Assembly (NCBI RefSeq): GCF_022376445.1
Contig: NW_025954976.1
Location: 468,865-532,864, forward strand
Direction: 5' to 3'
Source of the DNA: Fomitopsis serialis
Lineage: Eukaryota > Basidiomycota > Agaricomycetes > Polyporales > Fomitopsidaceae
DNA: 64,000 nt
In this document: piece by piece, positions 1-13,521 of the stretch
Position numbering within the stretch: position 1 is the stretch's first letter
How the letters are laid out: each line of letters starts with the position of its first letter
Made by a program: the position numbers and the translations under genes
The notes under the pieces: model-generated
What the model was told of the DNA's origin: nothing
The model's database searches: none
What the model saw: only the letters and a program-made list of their open reading frames with translations

Positions 1-375
1 CCACCAGCAAGATTTATCGTCTCATCAAAGACATGGCGGCGGACAGTAGAGCCGGCGGAAAGAGCAAACGGCGCAAGCGGAGAACTAAGCGGCTTGGGAA
101 AGGTTCGAGTGGTGAGAATGACATGGATGTTGACGATGAGCCGGAGAGCTCGGACGAGGAGAACGCGGGCGAGCTGTCCATGATTGACATTCGGGCTCGT
201 GTGCTGAGGAGCGGCTTCACGGAGGCGCATCTGATGGAGACCATCGTACAGGTGAGCCTCATGACTATGTTTATATCCTCGTCTGACCACTGCCACACAG
301 TATGAGGACATGGACGTTTGGACCCGAGTCGCAAACAATTCAAAATTGCGCTTCATCGATTCTATGGACGATTGA
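1..375 (+). CDS. MCM7: MCM7 replicative helicase subunit, C-terminal end (partial)
   Basis: This is the last part of a gene that begins before the window. MCM7 is one of the six subunits of the MCM2-7 helicase, which is loaded at origins in G1 and unwinds DNA in S phase. Two exons are visible: 1-251 and 301-375, with a 49-nt intron (GTGAGC...CACAG) at 252-300. The tail reads TSKIYRLIKDM, then a basic and acidic low-complexity linker, then IRARVLRSGFTEAHLMETI, then YEDMDVWTRV, ending in a short KLRFIDSMDD. The pattern IxxRVxxxGFT...YEeLdVW is the winged-helix end of MCM7 in other eukaryotes. The ATPase core is outside the window, so the call rests on about 105 residues. It converges on the KEX2 gene, with 156 bp between the stop codons. 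Confidence 0.8.
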
Positions 376-531
376 TTCTCGCTGCTCGATGTATTACGTA
401 CTTTCCTGTCTCGTTGTTTTCGAAGGGTGCTCTGCTGTCTGTACTGATATGTAGCACATAAATACCACAATGTCCACATTAATATGACGATAAACAACAA
501 CACATGAGAACGAGCGTGTCGTACAACGAGA

Positions 532-3362
532 CTACCGCGTCTCAGAGGCATGCTCCCAGCTACCATCACCGCTACCGCTGCCGCTCGCTGGACTATCTGA
601 CCGAGTGTGTCCGTGTTCATGACCATGCTCCGTCGCAGGGTCTGGCTCGTCTCTGTAGGGTGCTGGTGTCACGCCCGCTGTGGACGGATCGTCGTCCAAG
701 AATCCAGCGTGCAGGTTGACACCTGGCGATGCGCCACGCGCATGTAACCGCGTTTCCTCGTCGGCTTCGTCGTCATCGGAAAGCTCGCCGAAGGCATCGT
801 AGAGCTCCTTCGTCCTCTGGCCACCCGCTCCCCCGCCTCCCCCGCCAATCGCGCCCATCGCTACGTCTTCGCTGGCGGGCAACGTGGTGTAGTGCTGCCT
901 CATGCGGACGCGACGCCTCCAGAAGTATACGCCGGCGGAAATGGCGAAGGCAATGACGGCACCGACAGCGATGAAGAACCAGAGCGGGTTCGTCACGAGG
1001 TTGGACAGGTCCGCGAACCAGCCCTCGTCCGGCGTCGGCGTGCTCGTCGCGCTTGCCTCAGCATCGCCGGCGGGCTTGCCACCGCTGCCTGGGAAAGCAG
1101 GTTTGCTGGCATCGCCCTGTGATGTGTCGTGGTCATCGGGGAGATGATCAGTCGGTTTCGAGTGTTGCTTCGTCGTGGTCGCAGAAGGGAGGGAGATGAC
1201 AGTAGACGGGTAACTGTGCTCCGTGGAGCCAGGAGCCAGGACGGTGTCGACGTGAGGTACGTCGTAATCTTGACGGGTTTGCTGATGTCCTTGACGGAGC
1301 CCCAGAGCGTCATTGTCCAGCCGAGGAACACACCCGACTGGCCCTCTTTCGCCTGATCAGAAACACGGATGGTCCACGTGCCAACGGGATTTTCGTCCCT
1401 GCCAATGCGTTGATAAAGCCAGCAATGGAGAGAGATGGATAAACCTACCAGTGCTTGACGGTCATGAAAGTCCAGCCCGGATAGCCAGTAATCGCAGCAT
1501 CTCCATACCGCCTGGAAGCGAGAATACTGTGCACACCGTTCGGGCTGACAAGCTCGACCTCGACGTCGCCTCTGCGCGAGTGCGTGATCCAAACTTTGAT
1601 GGTAATGTGCTCTAGCTTCTCGAGGTTGTCATTGTCAAGCTCGCCTGGGTGACGATCATAGAGCTCGTGACACCTCCAGCGATGATTGGGATTCCACCCT
1701 CCGCCTTCTGGAACACGTCCATTGATCCGTTGTTGATTTGTACAGCGGGCATCTCGACGAAAGTCTGAGGTTTGACGAGTTGCCAGTCGCGTGCGGCTTC
1801 GATGAGCTTGTACGCGTCGACAGCGCCATACCCGTACTTGTAACTGAATAGATTGCCAGATGTCGTTTCTCCCAGTCGGGATCATCTGGGTTGATTTTCA
1901 GCGCGGTCTTGACGCATAGGTGCTGCACATCACGCCACGTCAAATCGGGCCTGGCAATACATCAGGATAACCCATGAGGGGATACTATTCCGCCGTACCT
2001 CACTTGCAGCAACAGCGCGAAGACACCGGCAACATTGGGCGCCGCGGCGGATGTACCACCATGTGTGTGGACACACTTGTTGAGTCCCCTGTCGGTGGTA
2101 GTCTAGACATGGCCTCAGCCGCCGCTAGGGGACCAGAAAACATGACACGCACAATCGCACTTCCACCACCAGATGAATATGCCACTACCATGTTGGCAGC
2201 GCAAGCCTCGGAATAATCAGGATGAAGACCTTGGTGATCCACGGCGGCAACAGTGACTGAGAAGATACTATTGGTGTAGCCATCAAAGTTGCATTGGTCG
2301 TCTGTTCGCCCTCCGTTACCACTGGCGAATACGAAGATCGACCCTTTGCCTTCGCGCCCCTGCTGAATGCCGTTCACCATCGCTTTCCTGATGAGATAGT
2401 TAGGCCCTTCCATGGATCTGCCATCGTCCGGTGGACCCCAACTGCACGAATAGATAGACGTGTTCTGAAAATCATAGTTCAAGGCCGCCGCTTCATCCAC
2501 ATCGGCAATGGGCCCCGACAATATACGCAAGCCAGCGACTTTACTGTCGTACGCAATCCCAACACCGCATACGTCGTTCTTCGCAGCGGCTATTTGCCCG
2601 CGCAGCGAGTGCCATGGTGATCGTTGGACAGCACGGGGGTAGGCAAGTCGGTATGGTCATTGAAGTCATATGAACCATAGGCATACTGTACATGCATCAA
2701 CGTCACGTCGATTGAACGACAATCGGACACTTACGAAGTTCGGTGCGAGATCCTCGCTGGTGTAATCCAACCCGTCGTCTACCAAGGCGGTAATGACGTC
2801 TCTGCCCGTGATGCCCGCCTCCCATAGACCGGTCACGTTCATCATGTTCTTGGGATGTTTCTCGTTACCAGATGCCACTGCCGAGGAAACTCTGGGTCTG
2901 CGATGGCCATCTTCTGAGATACCTCAGCAATCGTTGGGAAGCCGGTATCCGCGACCGGTGGGGTGGTGCGCGTTTTACACGCTGGCGGAGGGTCTGCGGG
3001 GAGAGATGCTTCACCGCAGAAGCTATCCGCTTCGCGTGAGGTGCGTCCGGACTCCTGGCTGAATGTGCTGAGGATGCACGAGACTGGATCTCCTCGAGTG
3101 TCTCCATGACAGGGTCGGCTCGCCGTTTGTCCAGCGGCGAGGTGGCTTTCGCAGCCCGTACGAGCCAGTGGTTTTGTAGCTGTCCCGCCTGCTCTACAAC
3201 CTCGACACCGAGCGCTCTCGCGCAGTCGGCCAGCGAAGCACCCGCGAGAGGACTGTGTTCTAAGACATAGTAGTCGTGTAGAGAGTAGTCACGCTTTGCA
3301 TGGGTCGCGAATACCGAGTCGAAAGCAAGGAGCGCAAGGATCAAAGAAAAGGGGAGGCGCAT
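532..3362 (-). CDS. KEX2: Kexin-type proprotein convertase (Kex2/furin family), frameshifted in this sequence
   Basis: A membrane-bound late-Golgi serine protease that cuts secreted precursors after Lys-Arg or Arg-Arg. Parts in order: a signal peptide (residues 1 to about 20), a propeptide ending in RVKR at residue 131 (likely autocleavage site), then a subtilisin domain. The catalytic Asp is in ALVDDGLDY, the His in NDHHGTRCAG, the oxyanion Asn in SGNGG and the Ser in GGTSAAA. A P domain follows (ITIKVWITHSRRGDVEVELV), then a Ser/Thr-rich stalk, one membrane span (LWFFIAVGAVIAFAISAG) and an acidic cytosolic tail. Introns are short. Three -1 breaks interrupt the frame: near 2960-2963 (run of four G), near 2865 and near 1266. 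Adding one base at each gives a continuous kexin. All catalytic residues are intact, so sequence error is more likely than decay. Confidence 0.88.
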
Positions 3363-3582
3363 ATCCGCCTGGTCGAGAGGGCGGAAAGGGAGATGGAAAG
3401 AAGCCAGACGGAGAGAGCGACGTGGTCACCGCTGCCACCGGCGCGCTCTCTTCCTGCCCATATGAGGAAGGCGCCCGTCCATCAGCTGATTGGCACAGCC
3501 GACTTGATCACTGCGAAACATATTCGCAACAGCCACCCGGCCACAGCTTCGAGGAAGAGCAAGAAATAGGTACAGCCAGAAT

Positions 3583-6500
3583 CTATGCAGCGACGGTACA
3601 GTCCAAGAGCACGTATTGCCTGGCAGAAGGATCTGCCCCATCTCCCGGTGTGTAACTGCCAAGCACCATGAATAGCCAAGGACTCGAGGAAGGCGACTCT
3701 TGCATTCGTCGTTGTGCCACACCTTCGCGAACTTCAAGGAGGTCACCACACAGAGGTTCAAGGCGGCCTGCAAGCGCCCGTACGGCACTATCGTCGTAGT
3801 CCAAGTCTTCGGATCCAAGCCCTTCAAAATCGGACACTGCAAGTGGTGCCTGTTGAGCTGACGTCCCCTCCAAAGACTCAAACTGACCTTGTCATCGCAG
3901 GAAAAGATCTGCAGCCGCTCTTCCTCGTCGTCCTGCACCTCTAATGCGAAGTACCAGCAAGTGCGGACCGACGTTGTGTTGTCAGGATCCATGGCATCGT
4001 CGCAGATAGGGCAAACGCGCTGGCTGAAGGATATCCTAGCAAAGTCCTGAGCACATAGTAACGGCAAAATAAAACAAGAAGGCGTACTCGTCCTTGCACC
4101 GCGTGCATTTCCGCATTGTGAAGTTGGACACCTTTGGTGGGAAGAAGTCGACAATCCGCGCACGGACGTGGAATTTGTTTGGACAAATGGCGCTGGCCTT
4201 GACTGCCTTGACGCCAATGAGTTCCGCCACTACATTGTATGGGCTGGTTATATCGACTTGTGGTGCAGGTGGCCGTGACGGAGCTGCGGCCCCGTTTCCC
4301 TGGGGAGTCGATCTTCCGGGTTGCTGATCTGCTTTCTTCTTACGTCTGCCGCGGTCAAGGCCTCCTGTGACATTCTTTTTGATTCGAATTCCTCCTTTCG
4401 CCTGCATTGCATCAACGGGCCCATTCAATAGACTCCCCTTTTGATATCACGAATGGCTCACATAAGCAGCGCATTTAGCTCATGGTTGTTCGGGCTATTC
4501 GGCTGCAACTTGCTCAGCAATCTTTGGCTCCCTCCTAGCCGTCCGGTCAGCTTCTTTTCTGCGCCGTGGGCCTCAGGCGCAGATTGCGGATAGCTACAAA
4601 GTCTCCTGCTTCGAGTGCTTCGCTGTTTCTACCTGGTCATCATGCAAGGTAATCTTGACAACCCGGTCTTGGAGTTCTCTCGCTCGGGGCACAGTAGGTG
4701 CGACGGGAGCCAGGTCGTCCCGGCGCGTGTAGTCCGTGACATACAAATAGGTCATCTGGTCCTTCGGAGACATGAACAACACCTTGCATCGAATACTCGA
4801 TGAGCGAGTGACACAAGAGTGGTCCCCAACGTACCTCCGCCGTGCAACGAAATGCTTATTCTCCTCTGCCTCTCCAAATAGCAGATGGGGAAATTCGTGC
4901 GCGCCGCCATTGGCCTCGACCTTGGCTTGCCACTCCGCCTTGCGCCTATACGCCCTCAATCATCTCGCCAAAATTTGCTTAAAGCATACGCTTGCTTACT
5001 GCAACAATGCGGCCAATCGAGGCTCGTCTTCAAGTGCGTCGTCGTCGAGCTTGCGCATCTTGTTAACCTGCGAGAACGTCGCCTCCAATTGCCCCCCGGT
5101 GCTCGTCTTCATGCGACAGTTGCCTATGAAGTAGTACTCGCCCGCCTTCATATCGGGCCCTTTCCTCGCTGCTTCTTGGAACAGCTCCAGCTTGAGAACC
5201 TTGTCGGATAACATGGGCGGACACCAGTCCCGGTCTATGGCGTCCATGACCGGGTTATGGGTGTAGTCGGTCACATAGAGACTGTAGACGCCGTTGTTGT
5301 TCTCGTGGCCATACAGTACCTATAGCAGACCGTCAAATGGTATCTTGTGGACGATAGACATCCTACTTGCCTCCACTGTACAGTCGAAGTAGCCGTTAGG
5401 CTCACAATCGGGGGACGCTTCGCTGATGAGACGGTGCAGCCTGCCTGTCCGTACCGGCCTGATCTGCTGTACGACGCCCAGATCTTGCACCGGAGCTACG
5501 GAAGCCCACCACTCGCCGAGACTCGCGCAGTGCTGCAGCTCGGATGGCGTCGGTTGGAAGTTGTTGGTGTCGCCCTTCTTCCGTATGGACTCCCGTGCAC
5601 GCGGGTCGACGATAGCCCATGTCCATGATCTGTACGAAGGAGCGGTGCCGCATTTCCGTCCGTAGTAGTCGCCCTGGTATGCACGTTATCCGTGCGGCCG
5701 CTTCGACGTTAGAGGCCGGCTCACCAGTACGCCCCGAATCAATATAATGTCTCCTCTTGCAGGCTCGGGTAGGCACACTGCTTTCTTGGAGAACAAGTTC
5801 ACGGAGAAATCACTGAGCTCGTGTACAGAAGGATCCGTCAGACCTAACGCGGTCTTGAATTCTGTGGCATCATGAATATTCGCCACATCGTCCGTCATGC
5901 CAACTTTACTCACCGCCAGTGGACGTCTGTGAGATGAAGCCGGGTGTTGTCACGACTGCAGCGATGTTGTACGTTGCATTCTTTGTCTCGACCTTGGCAA
6001 GAGGTGTTAGGATGCCTGAGGATAAGGTGTCAGCCCCATGTCTGAACGAACAAACCATACACACTGCGTACATGTTCGCTGCGGAAATCTGCTCGATACA
6101 ATGGCGAAGCGTCCACCGACTCTGTCTTCGGGCCAACGCGAGAGGCACGGGTCTCTGGAAGCGGCTTGGACGGTGGCTCTGAAGGCCGGAGTTTGGGAGA
6201 ACTGGGACCCGGGTCCGGAGGACCAGGTGCTGCCGGAGCATGATGAGGTTGAGGTGCCACAGACACAACCCGAGAATCAATAGGGGGCTTCGGGGATGTC
6301 GAAGCGCTGATTGGCCTTCCGCTCTCATTCGATGCACTTGGGCGGGCGTCGGGGATGACTTCTGGCTTGTCGCTGGGCTCTACTTGCGCTCTTTGACCAG
6401 TATTGGTCTGCGCGGGAACATTCGCTGATTCACCATGACTGTGGCGCGTAGTTGGTGACAATGGCGGTGCTTCAGGCTGTTGTGCTTGGTGCCGTTCGCC

Positions 6501-7650
6501 TGCAGACGCACGCAATAGCAGCTTCCTCTGTTTGCGCAATCGGGCCTTCTCGCTCTTCTTGCTGCGGGGACCGTTGTTATCTTGCCGTGATTGGTTCTCC
6601 GCAGGTCGCGACGGAACCTGAGGAGGACCTTGCTCAATCACCTTGGGGGCTACTTCTTCAAGCAGAGGGGTATTTCTGATAAGAGAAGCCTGGGTTGCAC
6701 GGGCCTGGTGGCTTTCGTTATTGAAAGCGTCGTCTGCGGGCACCTCGGAAACGACAACAGCAGGACTGGGAGAAGTCGGTTTGTTCGGTTTGCCGTCCGG
6801 ATCGCGGATCGGGCCGTCAGGATTCGCCTCGGTGTCTGGTCGTACTTGTGTAAGAATGGAAGTGGATCTCCTGGTAGCTGCAAGCTGTACCGAAGGCGAG
6901 AATCCACTGGTGGAAGCAGCCAACCTCAAAGGCATAATGTCGTGAGACGGCGCGACGGAGTCGCGGTTCGTTGCCCCTCCTGAAGCGGGAACATCGACGT
7001 CCGTGGTATCGATCGTGTGTACAGTTTTGGATACCGGTCTTTGTGGCCGTGATGGAGTCCCATACCAGTCGTCGGTGTTGACCAGCCCAGGCGACGATTG
7101 TTCAGCGTCCTCATCGACTTCCGTGGCATATGGAAGAGATTTCAATTTTTCAGCTTTAGGTCAGCATCAATATGGAAATGTGCTTACGTCTCCATGTATC
7201 GACGACCTCGCCATCGCGTATATTGTTTCGCGTCTTGGTGAACATCAACGACGCGCCTTGTTCGTAAAGGAGAGATAGAGCGACATTTTCCTCCGTTTCA
7301 GTCACAACAGCTCCTTTTGTACTAAGCTTCAACTCCTCTCTGAAGTTGCATGCAAGCACTTTGATGTGTCGAGCACACTTGCCGGTGAAGGTGACGCCAA
7401 CGCTCAGCCCTGTGGAGGTCTTCAGGACGAACCTCATTTTACCATTTCCGGGAGGCCACTTCATGTGCACAGTGCCTGAAATGTAACGGTCAGAGCGCAG
7501 TCCATCACGGAGAATCTCTTCGGTGTTGTATTCATGGTTTGGGTCGGAGAACGTGGCTTCGCCAGTGGGGACGCCGCCGCGTCCCCCCGGGCCACGATCA
7601 CACCTGCGCTTTGCAGGCGAAGAGGAGCGAGCATCCGGAGAGCGCTTCAT
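3583..7650 (-). CDS. POT1: Telomere end-binding protein POT1 with an extra N-terminal domain
   Basis: POT1 binds the telomeric 3' single-stranded overhang in shelterin. Read 5' to 3' on the minus strand: (a) about 7650-7156, an N-terminal block with an OB-like beta pattern (YISGTVHMKWPP, KMRFVLKT, VGVTFTGKCARHI); (b) about 7145-6060, a long disordered Pro/Ser/Lys linker of roughly 350 residues; (c) the first telomeric OB fold, starting TPLAKVETKNATYNIAAVV and including ARGDIILIRG and SYRSWTWAIVDP; (d) the second OB fold (YSLYVTDYTHNPVMDAIDRD, MKAGEYYFIGNCRMKTS); (e) a C-terminal OB-like domain with Cys pairs MRKCTRCKDEY and CPICDDA, as in the zinc-containing C-terminal domain of animal POT1. 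About ten short introns. It is divergent from TAP42, with 211 bp between the start codons. Core identity is strong; calling block (a) an OB fold is inference from pattern. Confidence 0.82.
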
Positions 7651-7721
7651 GCAGAGTCCAAGTAATCCTGGACAAGTTGGCAGCCGACAGTTGGTGCGAA
7701 CTAGAACACAGCGGCGACTGG

Positions 7722-7727
7722 ACGCGT
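7722..7727. promoter_or_regulatory. ACGCGT (MCB-like) site in the POT1/TAP42 shared promoter
   Basis: A palindromic ACGCGT lies 72 bp upstream of the POT1 start, between the two divergent genes. In yeasts this is the core MBF site for G1/S transcription. A role in cell-cycle expression of POT1 is inference from a single six-base match. Confidence 0.25.
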
Positions 7728-7780
7728 CGAGGGTGACTGCTAGACGCCGGTAGACGCGAAGGAAGTAGCGCGACGCGGTG

Positions 7781-7787
7781 CACGTGA
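7781..7787. promoter_or_regulatory. CACGTGA E-box in the POT1/TAP42 shared promoter
   Basis: CACGTGA (TCACGTG on the other strand) lies 75 bp upstream of the TAP42 start. It matches the core site of fungal bHLH factors such as Cbf1. The same heptamer occurs in the RAB6/MTHFR promoter. Function is inferred from the motif only. Confidence 0.3.
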
Positions 7788-7861
7788 CTTACCGGCCCTA
7801 GATTGCGATCTCACGCGACGCCAGGGAAGCGGACCATCCAGCTTCTTGGCCACCTACCACC

Positions 7862-9306
7862 ATGTCTGACCTCCCGCTTTCAGCTCTCTTCCACCACGCA
7901 GCCAATGCGGTTGCGAAGGCGAACAACCTGCCTACCATTCAGAACGAGACTCAGGTGAGTACACATGCGGCAGCACTCTCCATGGACTCACCCACGCCAG
8001 GCTGCAGGAACTCGTCCACTCTGCTGTCACAGACTTACAAACCCTCCAATCGCGCATCGCTGCGCTTTCGCTCTTTAGTGAGAATGAAATGTTAGAGGAT
8101 GTAGCGACCAAGGATCTGGTATATCTTCTCGTGCCATACGTACTGGCGGAGGTCGAAGGTCGTGTGAGGACTGTTGATCCGGTGGAGAGGTTAGAGCGTG
8201 CCAGACGCTCGCAGGTGCGTCGGTGTTTGCTTCAAGTCTGAAACGAGACTCATGCTCTTGATAGCGATTGTACCGTGTCTTCCTCGCAAGTCTCGAAACA
8301 TATGGCATCGTGCCTGAAGCAGAGAAGGCTCTGTATGCCCAGTCTGTCTCATCAATCACAGATGCGCAAAAACGGAGGGAGTTGAAGATCAATCAATACC
8401 AGAAGGAGAAGGAAATCAAGACGAGAATACAGGTGTGTCTTGCATCAACTTGCACTGTCTTCTGCTGACCCCGCATGTAGGAAGTACGGAAACATCGTAA
8501 TCATGGAACGCCTGTCAGCGATCCTTCGTCAGACTTCGATCTCATCGTGTCTCTACTTCCTGACCCATCCATCAAGTCTGGCTTGCTTGACGACGACGAC
8601 GACGAAGACGATGCTGACACCGAGGATATCCTTCGAGAAACAATCCTTCTCCTCCTGCGCCTTACATACGGTCAAGCGCATGCCCAGTTGCAGAGCTTGG
8701 AGCAGGAAATACAACTGCTCCGTAATGCCCCATCCCGCCCTCCAGAAGCTTTTGAAGATCCTCGTCGTGCGAAGGATCGCGAGATTGTCGATATGTGGAG
8801 ACTAGATGCACCCCTACCGCAAGGTGGACCTGATGGCAAGGGCCCACTGACGGATTCTAGTGGGAGGGTGAGATACTGCTCTTACTGCGCGTGCCAATAC
8901 ATGCTGATGACAACCGTCAAGCCTCTACGACCATTTACAATTCTGCCATCTACAACCAACCGCGAGCAACTTCGTCAGCAGGTCTTCGGTCCAGATCATC
9001 GCCTCCCCACTATGACTGTCGACGAATACCTTGAAATCGAGCAGCAACGCGGAAACATCATTTCTGGCGGAGGGTGGGTGCACTTACGAATTGCCCGCCA
9101 GTTTGCGATCAGACTAACGTCCTCGTTGTAGGCCTGCATCTGAGGCTCGTCTTACGACTAAAGAACAACTCGCCCTTGATTCCGAACGGGACGGCACGTT
9201 GTTCGCAGAAGAGAAGGTGGAGGAGAAACGTCAGCAGGATGAGAAATGGGCCCAGTATACAGATACTCATCCCAAGGGCGCGGGCAACACCCTGAACAGA
9301 GGATGA
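7862..9306 (+). CDS. TAP42: TAP42/IGBP1-like regulator of PP2A-type phosphatases
   Basis: TAP42 (alpha4/IGBP1) binds free catalytic subunits of PP2A-like phosphatases and acts below TORC1. The start MSDLPLSALFHHAANAVAKA is followed by helical exons (ELVHSAVTDLQTLQSRIAAL, ALFSENEMLEDVATKDLVYL, YVLAEVEGRVRTVDPVERLE), the basic stretch RRELKINQYQKEKEIKTRIQ, an acidic run around 8596-8630, and the family signature RPFTILPS...REQLRQQVFGPDHRLPTMTVDEYLEIE. The C-terminus is Lys/Glu-rich and ends KGAGNTLNRG. About five introns of 50-60 nt restore a single frame of roughly 380 residues, and no frame break was needed. The 54-nt intron at about 8868-8921 is a multiple of three with no stop, so retention would keep the frame open. 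Confidence 0.87.
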
Positions 9307-9598
9307 GCAACTCTGAGGAACAATTTTAACGCAGCCGGATGGATGTAGATCTATTGTACCAGTACACTAACGTCAATCAAGTGTCAATTGTCCTCGAAGC
9401 GGTTGTTTTCGTTACTTATGGACTTCGTTACTTATGGAAAGCGCGTTGAGTCTCCGATTTGCCCGATTATATCCATGGGCTCGCGGACACATCTCCGGAA
9501 TGAAGAGGAATGTAATAGATATCAATGCACACTACTTACAGTGCAACATAGCCAAGAACATCCAGCAGTTCAGTGTGATACAAGGCGTGTATGACCAA
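9307..9598. other. Convergent intergenic region TAP42/RAB6
   Basis: About 290 bp between the 3' ends of the two genes. It holds two near-copies of a short phrase (TTCGTTACTTATGGA and TTCGTTACTTATGGAAAG at about 9408-9440) and otherwise shows no gene, RNA or strong structure. Confidence 0.5.
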
Positions 9599-10523
<925 letters not shown>

Positions 10524-10699
10524 AGTGTAAGTTGTCTATCGGGGCTCGTTGTTTAGGCAATTATGGGGTGTAGAAGAAGCAACCGTAGCAGACAAGAAGT
10601 TCGCTCGCTGCCTCTGACGGTGAGCAGAATAGCAGTGGTCGGGAGGTCGCAGGCGGGAATGACTGCCGCGAGGAACACGATCGGCGGGGTAAATGGAAG

Positions 10700-10706
10700 C
10701 ACGTGA
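10700..10706. promoter_or_regulatory. CACGTGA E-box in the RAB6/MTHFR shared promoter
   Basis: CACGTGA lies 65 bp upstream of the MTHFR start. TCACGTG is the Cbf1 site in front of sulfur-amino-acid genes in budding yeast, so a link to methionine control is plausible. It rests on the motif and the gene's role only. Confidence 0.35.
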
Positions 10707-10770
10707 TAGGCGTGCGGTTTCAATTTCCCGGAGGACTTGACCGATTGAATGGTCCGGCTCGCACACGACG

Positions 10771-13175
10771 ATGGCTGACTCGAGTCTGACCACCATCGCT
10801 CCCTGTCCGCGCGTAGACGTGAACATGATGAAGCTCACGGAGAAGATCGCGAGATATGACAAGGATCGCCCCTGGTTCAGCTTTGAGTTCTTTCCGCCCA
10901 AGACAGATCAGGTCCGTGTACCGCGACGTTCGCCAGACTCGCTCCTGATGCGGTAGACGACAGGGATTTGAGAATCTGCTGTCTCGTATAGCTCGCCTGG
11001 TCACCCTTGCCCCCTGGCATTGAGCATAACATGGGGTGCTGGTGGAAATACAAAAGAGAGGAGTCTCGAGCTTGCAGGGATAACTCAATCAGACCATGGT
11101 GTCGACACTGTTCTCCATCTGACATGTACCAACATGAAGCAGGGCTTGATTGAAGATGCATTGCGCGTACGTTCGCGTCTCTATCACAATGATCGACATG
11201 ACGCCGAGGTGTCTTTTCAGGACGCAAAGGCACGTGGGATCGAGACAGTTCTAGCTCTGCGAGGAGGTACGGAGAATGACTAAGTGAGATTGCTCAAGAT
11301 TGATGTGTTCGTAGATCCTCCCCGTGGTCAAGAACACTGGATACCTACGGACCCACGCTTCACGCATGCCGTAGACCTTGTTCGTTTCATCAAGTCCACG
11401 CCGGAATTTGCGTCCGATTTCTGCGTCGGCGTGGCAGGTCTCTTATGCTCTCGCACTGTATTGGAGCAATGCTGACAGGCTGTCTATGCAGCTTATCCGG
11501 ACGGACATCCCGATAAGGAGACCAGCGAGGAAGGAGAGCTAGACTTCCTGAAGCAGAAGATCGACGCTGGCGGTGATTTCATTATCACACAAATGTTCTA
11601 CGACGTCGATGGCTTTTTATCCTGGGTCAAGAAAGTGCGGGCGAAAGGTAGATAACTCGGTTATCTTCGACGTGACAATGCTTAATTAGTCTAAAGGTAT
11701 CACAGCACCTATCATCCCGGGCATCATGCCCATTCAAACGTATGCATCCTTTCTGCGCATGACCAAATTATGTGGGGCGCGGGTACCTCCGGAGCTCATG
11801 GCTGATCTTGTTTCAATACGAGTACGTTAATCAGTTGAGTGAATTGGCAGTCATTGACTCTGCGGCGCGCGGTAGAACGACGACCAGAAAGTCAAAGATT
11901 ATGGCGTTGACCTCGCTGTCAAGATGATTCGACAGATAACCGCCAGCGGTGACATCCGTGGATTGCTCTTCTGCACGCTCAATCTGGAGAAGAGCGTTGT
12001 TCGCATCCTGGAGCATCTCCGCTGGGTTGGTGGAAGTTCGAAACCTGCAAATTACCTCATTGCGGTACACCGATATGTTCTCCCGCATTCATGTCAGTAG
12101 ACCTAACAATTGTGCCAGGATACGCTGGTGGGACCGGATGAACGTTCTATTACTCCTCATCACGCAGCAGATTCTGCAGCAGTCTCCCTCGCTGTGGCAG
12201 GCCCACAGCCTGAGGGCGAGGCTGGCAAGGGCGAACTGAACAATGCCGTCAGCTGGGACGACTTCCCAAATGGTCGTTTCGGAGACTACAAGAGTCCCGC
12301 CTACGGTGAGACTGATCTCTGGGGAAGCTCGTTCCTATCTGTGCGTGTCTTTTCCTTGACGGTGCTTGTTCAGTCGGGTTAAATCTCCTCGTCAGCGCAA
12401 CCAAGCACTCGAGCAGTGGGGTAATCCTCGAACGCTTGAGGACCTCACGACCATGTTTCTCCACCACCTCCATTCCAAGATTGCTACGACACCATTTTCT
12501 TCTACCCCCCTCTCTCCCGAGTCCCTCATGATCATTGAACATCTCGAACGGCTGACAAGGCATGGTTGGTGGACCGTTGGCTCGCAGCCTGCGATCAACG
12601 GCGCGAGCTCGGCGGATGAGGTAGTGGGCTGGGGCCCGCGAGGTGGATATGTGTATCAAAAGTGCTTCGTAGAATGCTTTGTCGAGCAGAAGGATCTTGA
12701 GAGGATTGAGCGCAAGGTCAGAGAGAAGGGTGAAGGGTGGGTTGGTTACTACGCGGGGAACGTTACGGTACGAGATATCTACTTCTTGGGTAGGGGGCGC
12801 TCGACCTCATAGCTTTTGCCAGGGTGAACTGCACACTACGGTGTCACAAGAAGGCAGGAATGCCGTTACATGGGGTATCTTCCCCGGGAAAGAGGTCGCT
12901 CAAACGACAATAATCGAGGAAGAATCGTTCCTCTCCTGGAAGGTAAGGTTGTCTCACATCTACGGTAGTACTTCTCATCAACGGGTGGGATCATCCAGGA
13001 CGAGACCTTCGCCATCTGGGAAGAATGGGCGTCGTTTTTTCCTCCGGACTCCGACGAACGCAAGCTCTTGGACAGTGTGCGGAATGAGCGGTGGTTATTG
13101 ACACTCATTCATCACGATTATTCGGATCCCTCTGCTCTGTGGTCATTCCTGTTCAAAGATGATCCTGTCTTCTAG
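10771..13175 (+). CDS. MET13: Methylenetetrahydrofolate reductase
   Basis: Reduces 5,10-methylene-THF to 5-methyl-THF using FAD and NAD(P)H, supplying the methyl group for methionine synthesis. The catalytic domain shows [11 protein letters not shown], then (after an intron) [26 protein letters not shown] joined to [13 protein letters not shown] across the intron at about 11266-11315, [18 protein letters not shown] and [10 protein letters not shown]. The C-terminal eukaryotic regulatory half follows: [69 protein letters not shown] and a final [13 protein letters not shown]. About ten short introns, with no frame break needed. The two-domain layout is that of fungal MET13/MET12; which of the two paralogues this is cannot be told here. 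It is divergent from RAB6 (247 bp). Confidence 0.93.
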
Positions 13176-13521
13176 TCTGTAATACCAATGTGATTCTGAC
13201 GGGCGACGCCATTCATACCTGACTATTGTACCACCTGTCGTAAAATGTCACAAGAGCATCAGGAGGCGAGTTACTAGTCTCCCGTAGGCAGAGTCTAAAC
13301 GCGACCTCAGAGAGTGGGACTTTGGGAGGACGGTCGCATAGCGAGTTACAGGCTGAGCGCTGAGCGGTGCGAAACGGGCGCTTGAGGACTCGTTTCCTCG
13401 ATCCTCTGGATACTAGCATCGCGAGATAGGTAGTACAACTACATGATAGAACAGCATATTTGGACAGCTAGATAGCAAGTGTACACAACATACGATTAAA
13501 TACAGCGGAAGTAGCGCTGCA
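13176..13521. other. Convergent intergenic region MTHFR/VID28
   Basis: About 345 bp between two 3' ends. I see no gene or RNA. It probably holds only the two untranslated tails. Confidence 0.5.

Noticed and set aside
8868..8921. Reading TAP42 through the 54-nt stretch as coding
   Set aside because: It has GTGAGA donor, CTGATGAC branch-like and AAG acceptor features, and family alignment continues directly at KPLRPFTILPS. Retention remains possible because no stop occurs.
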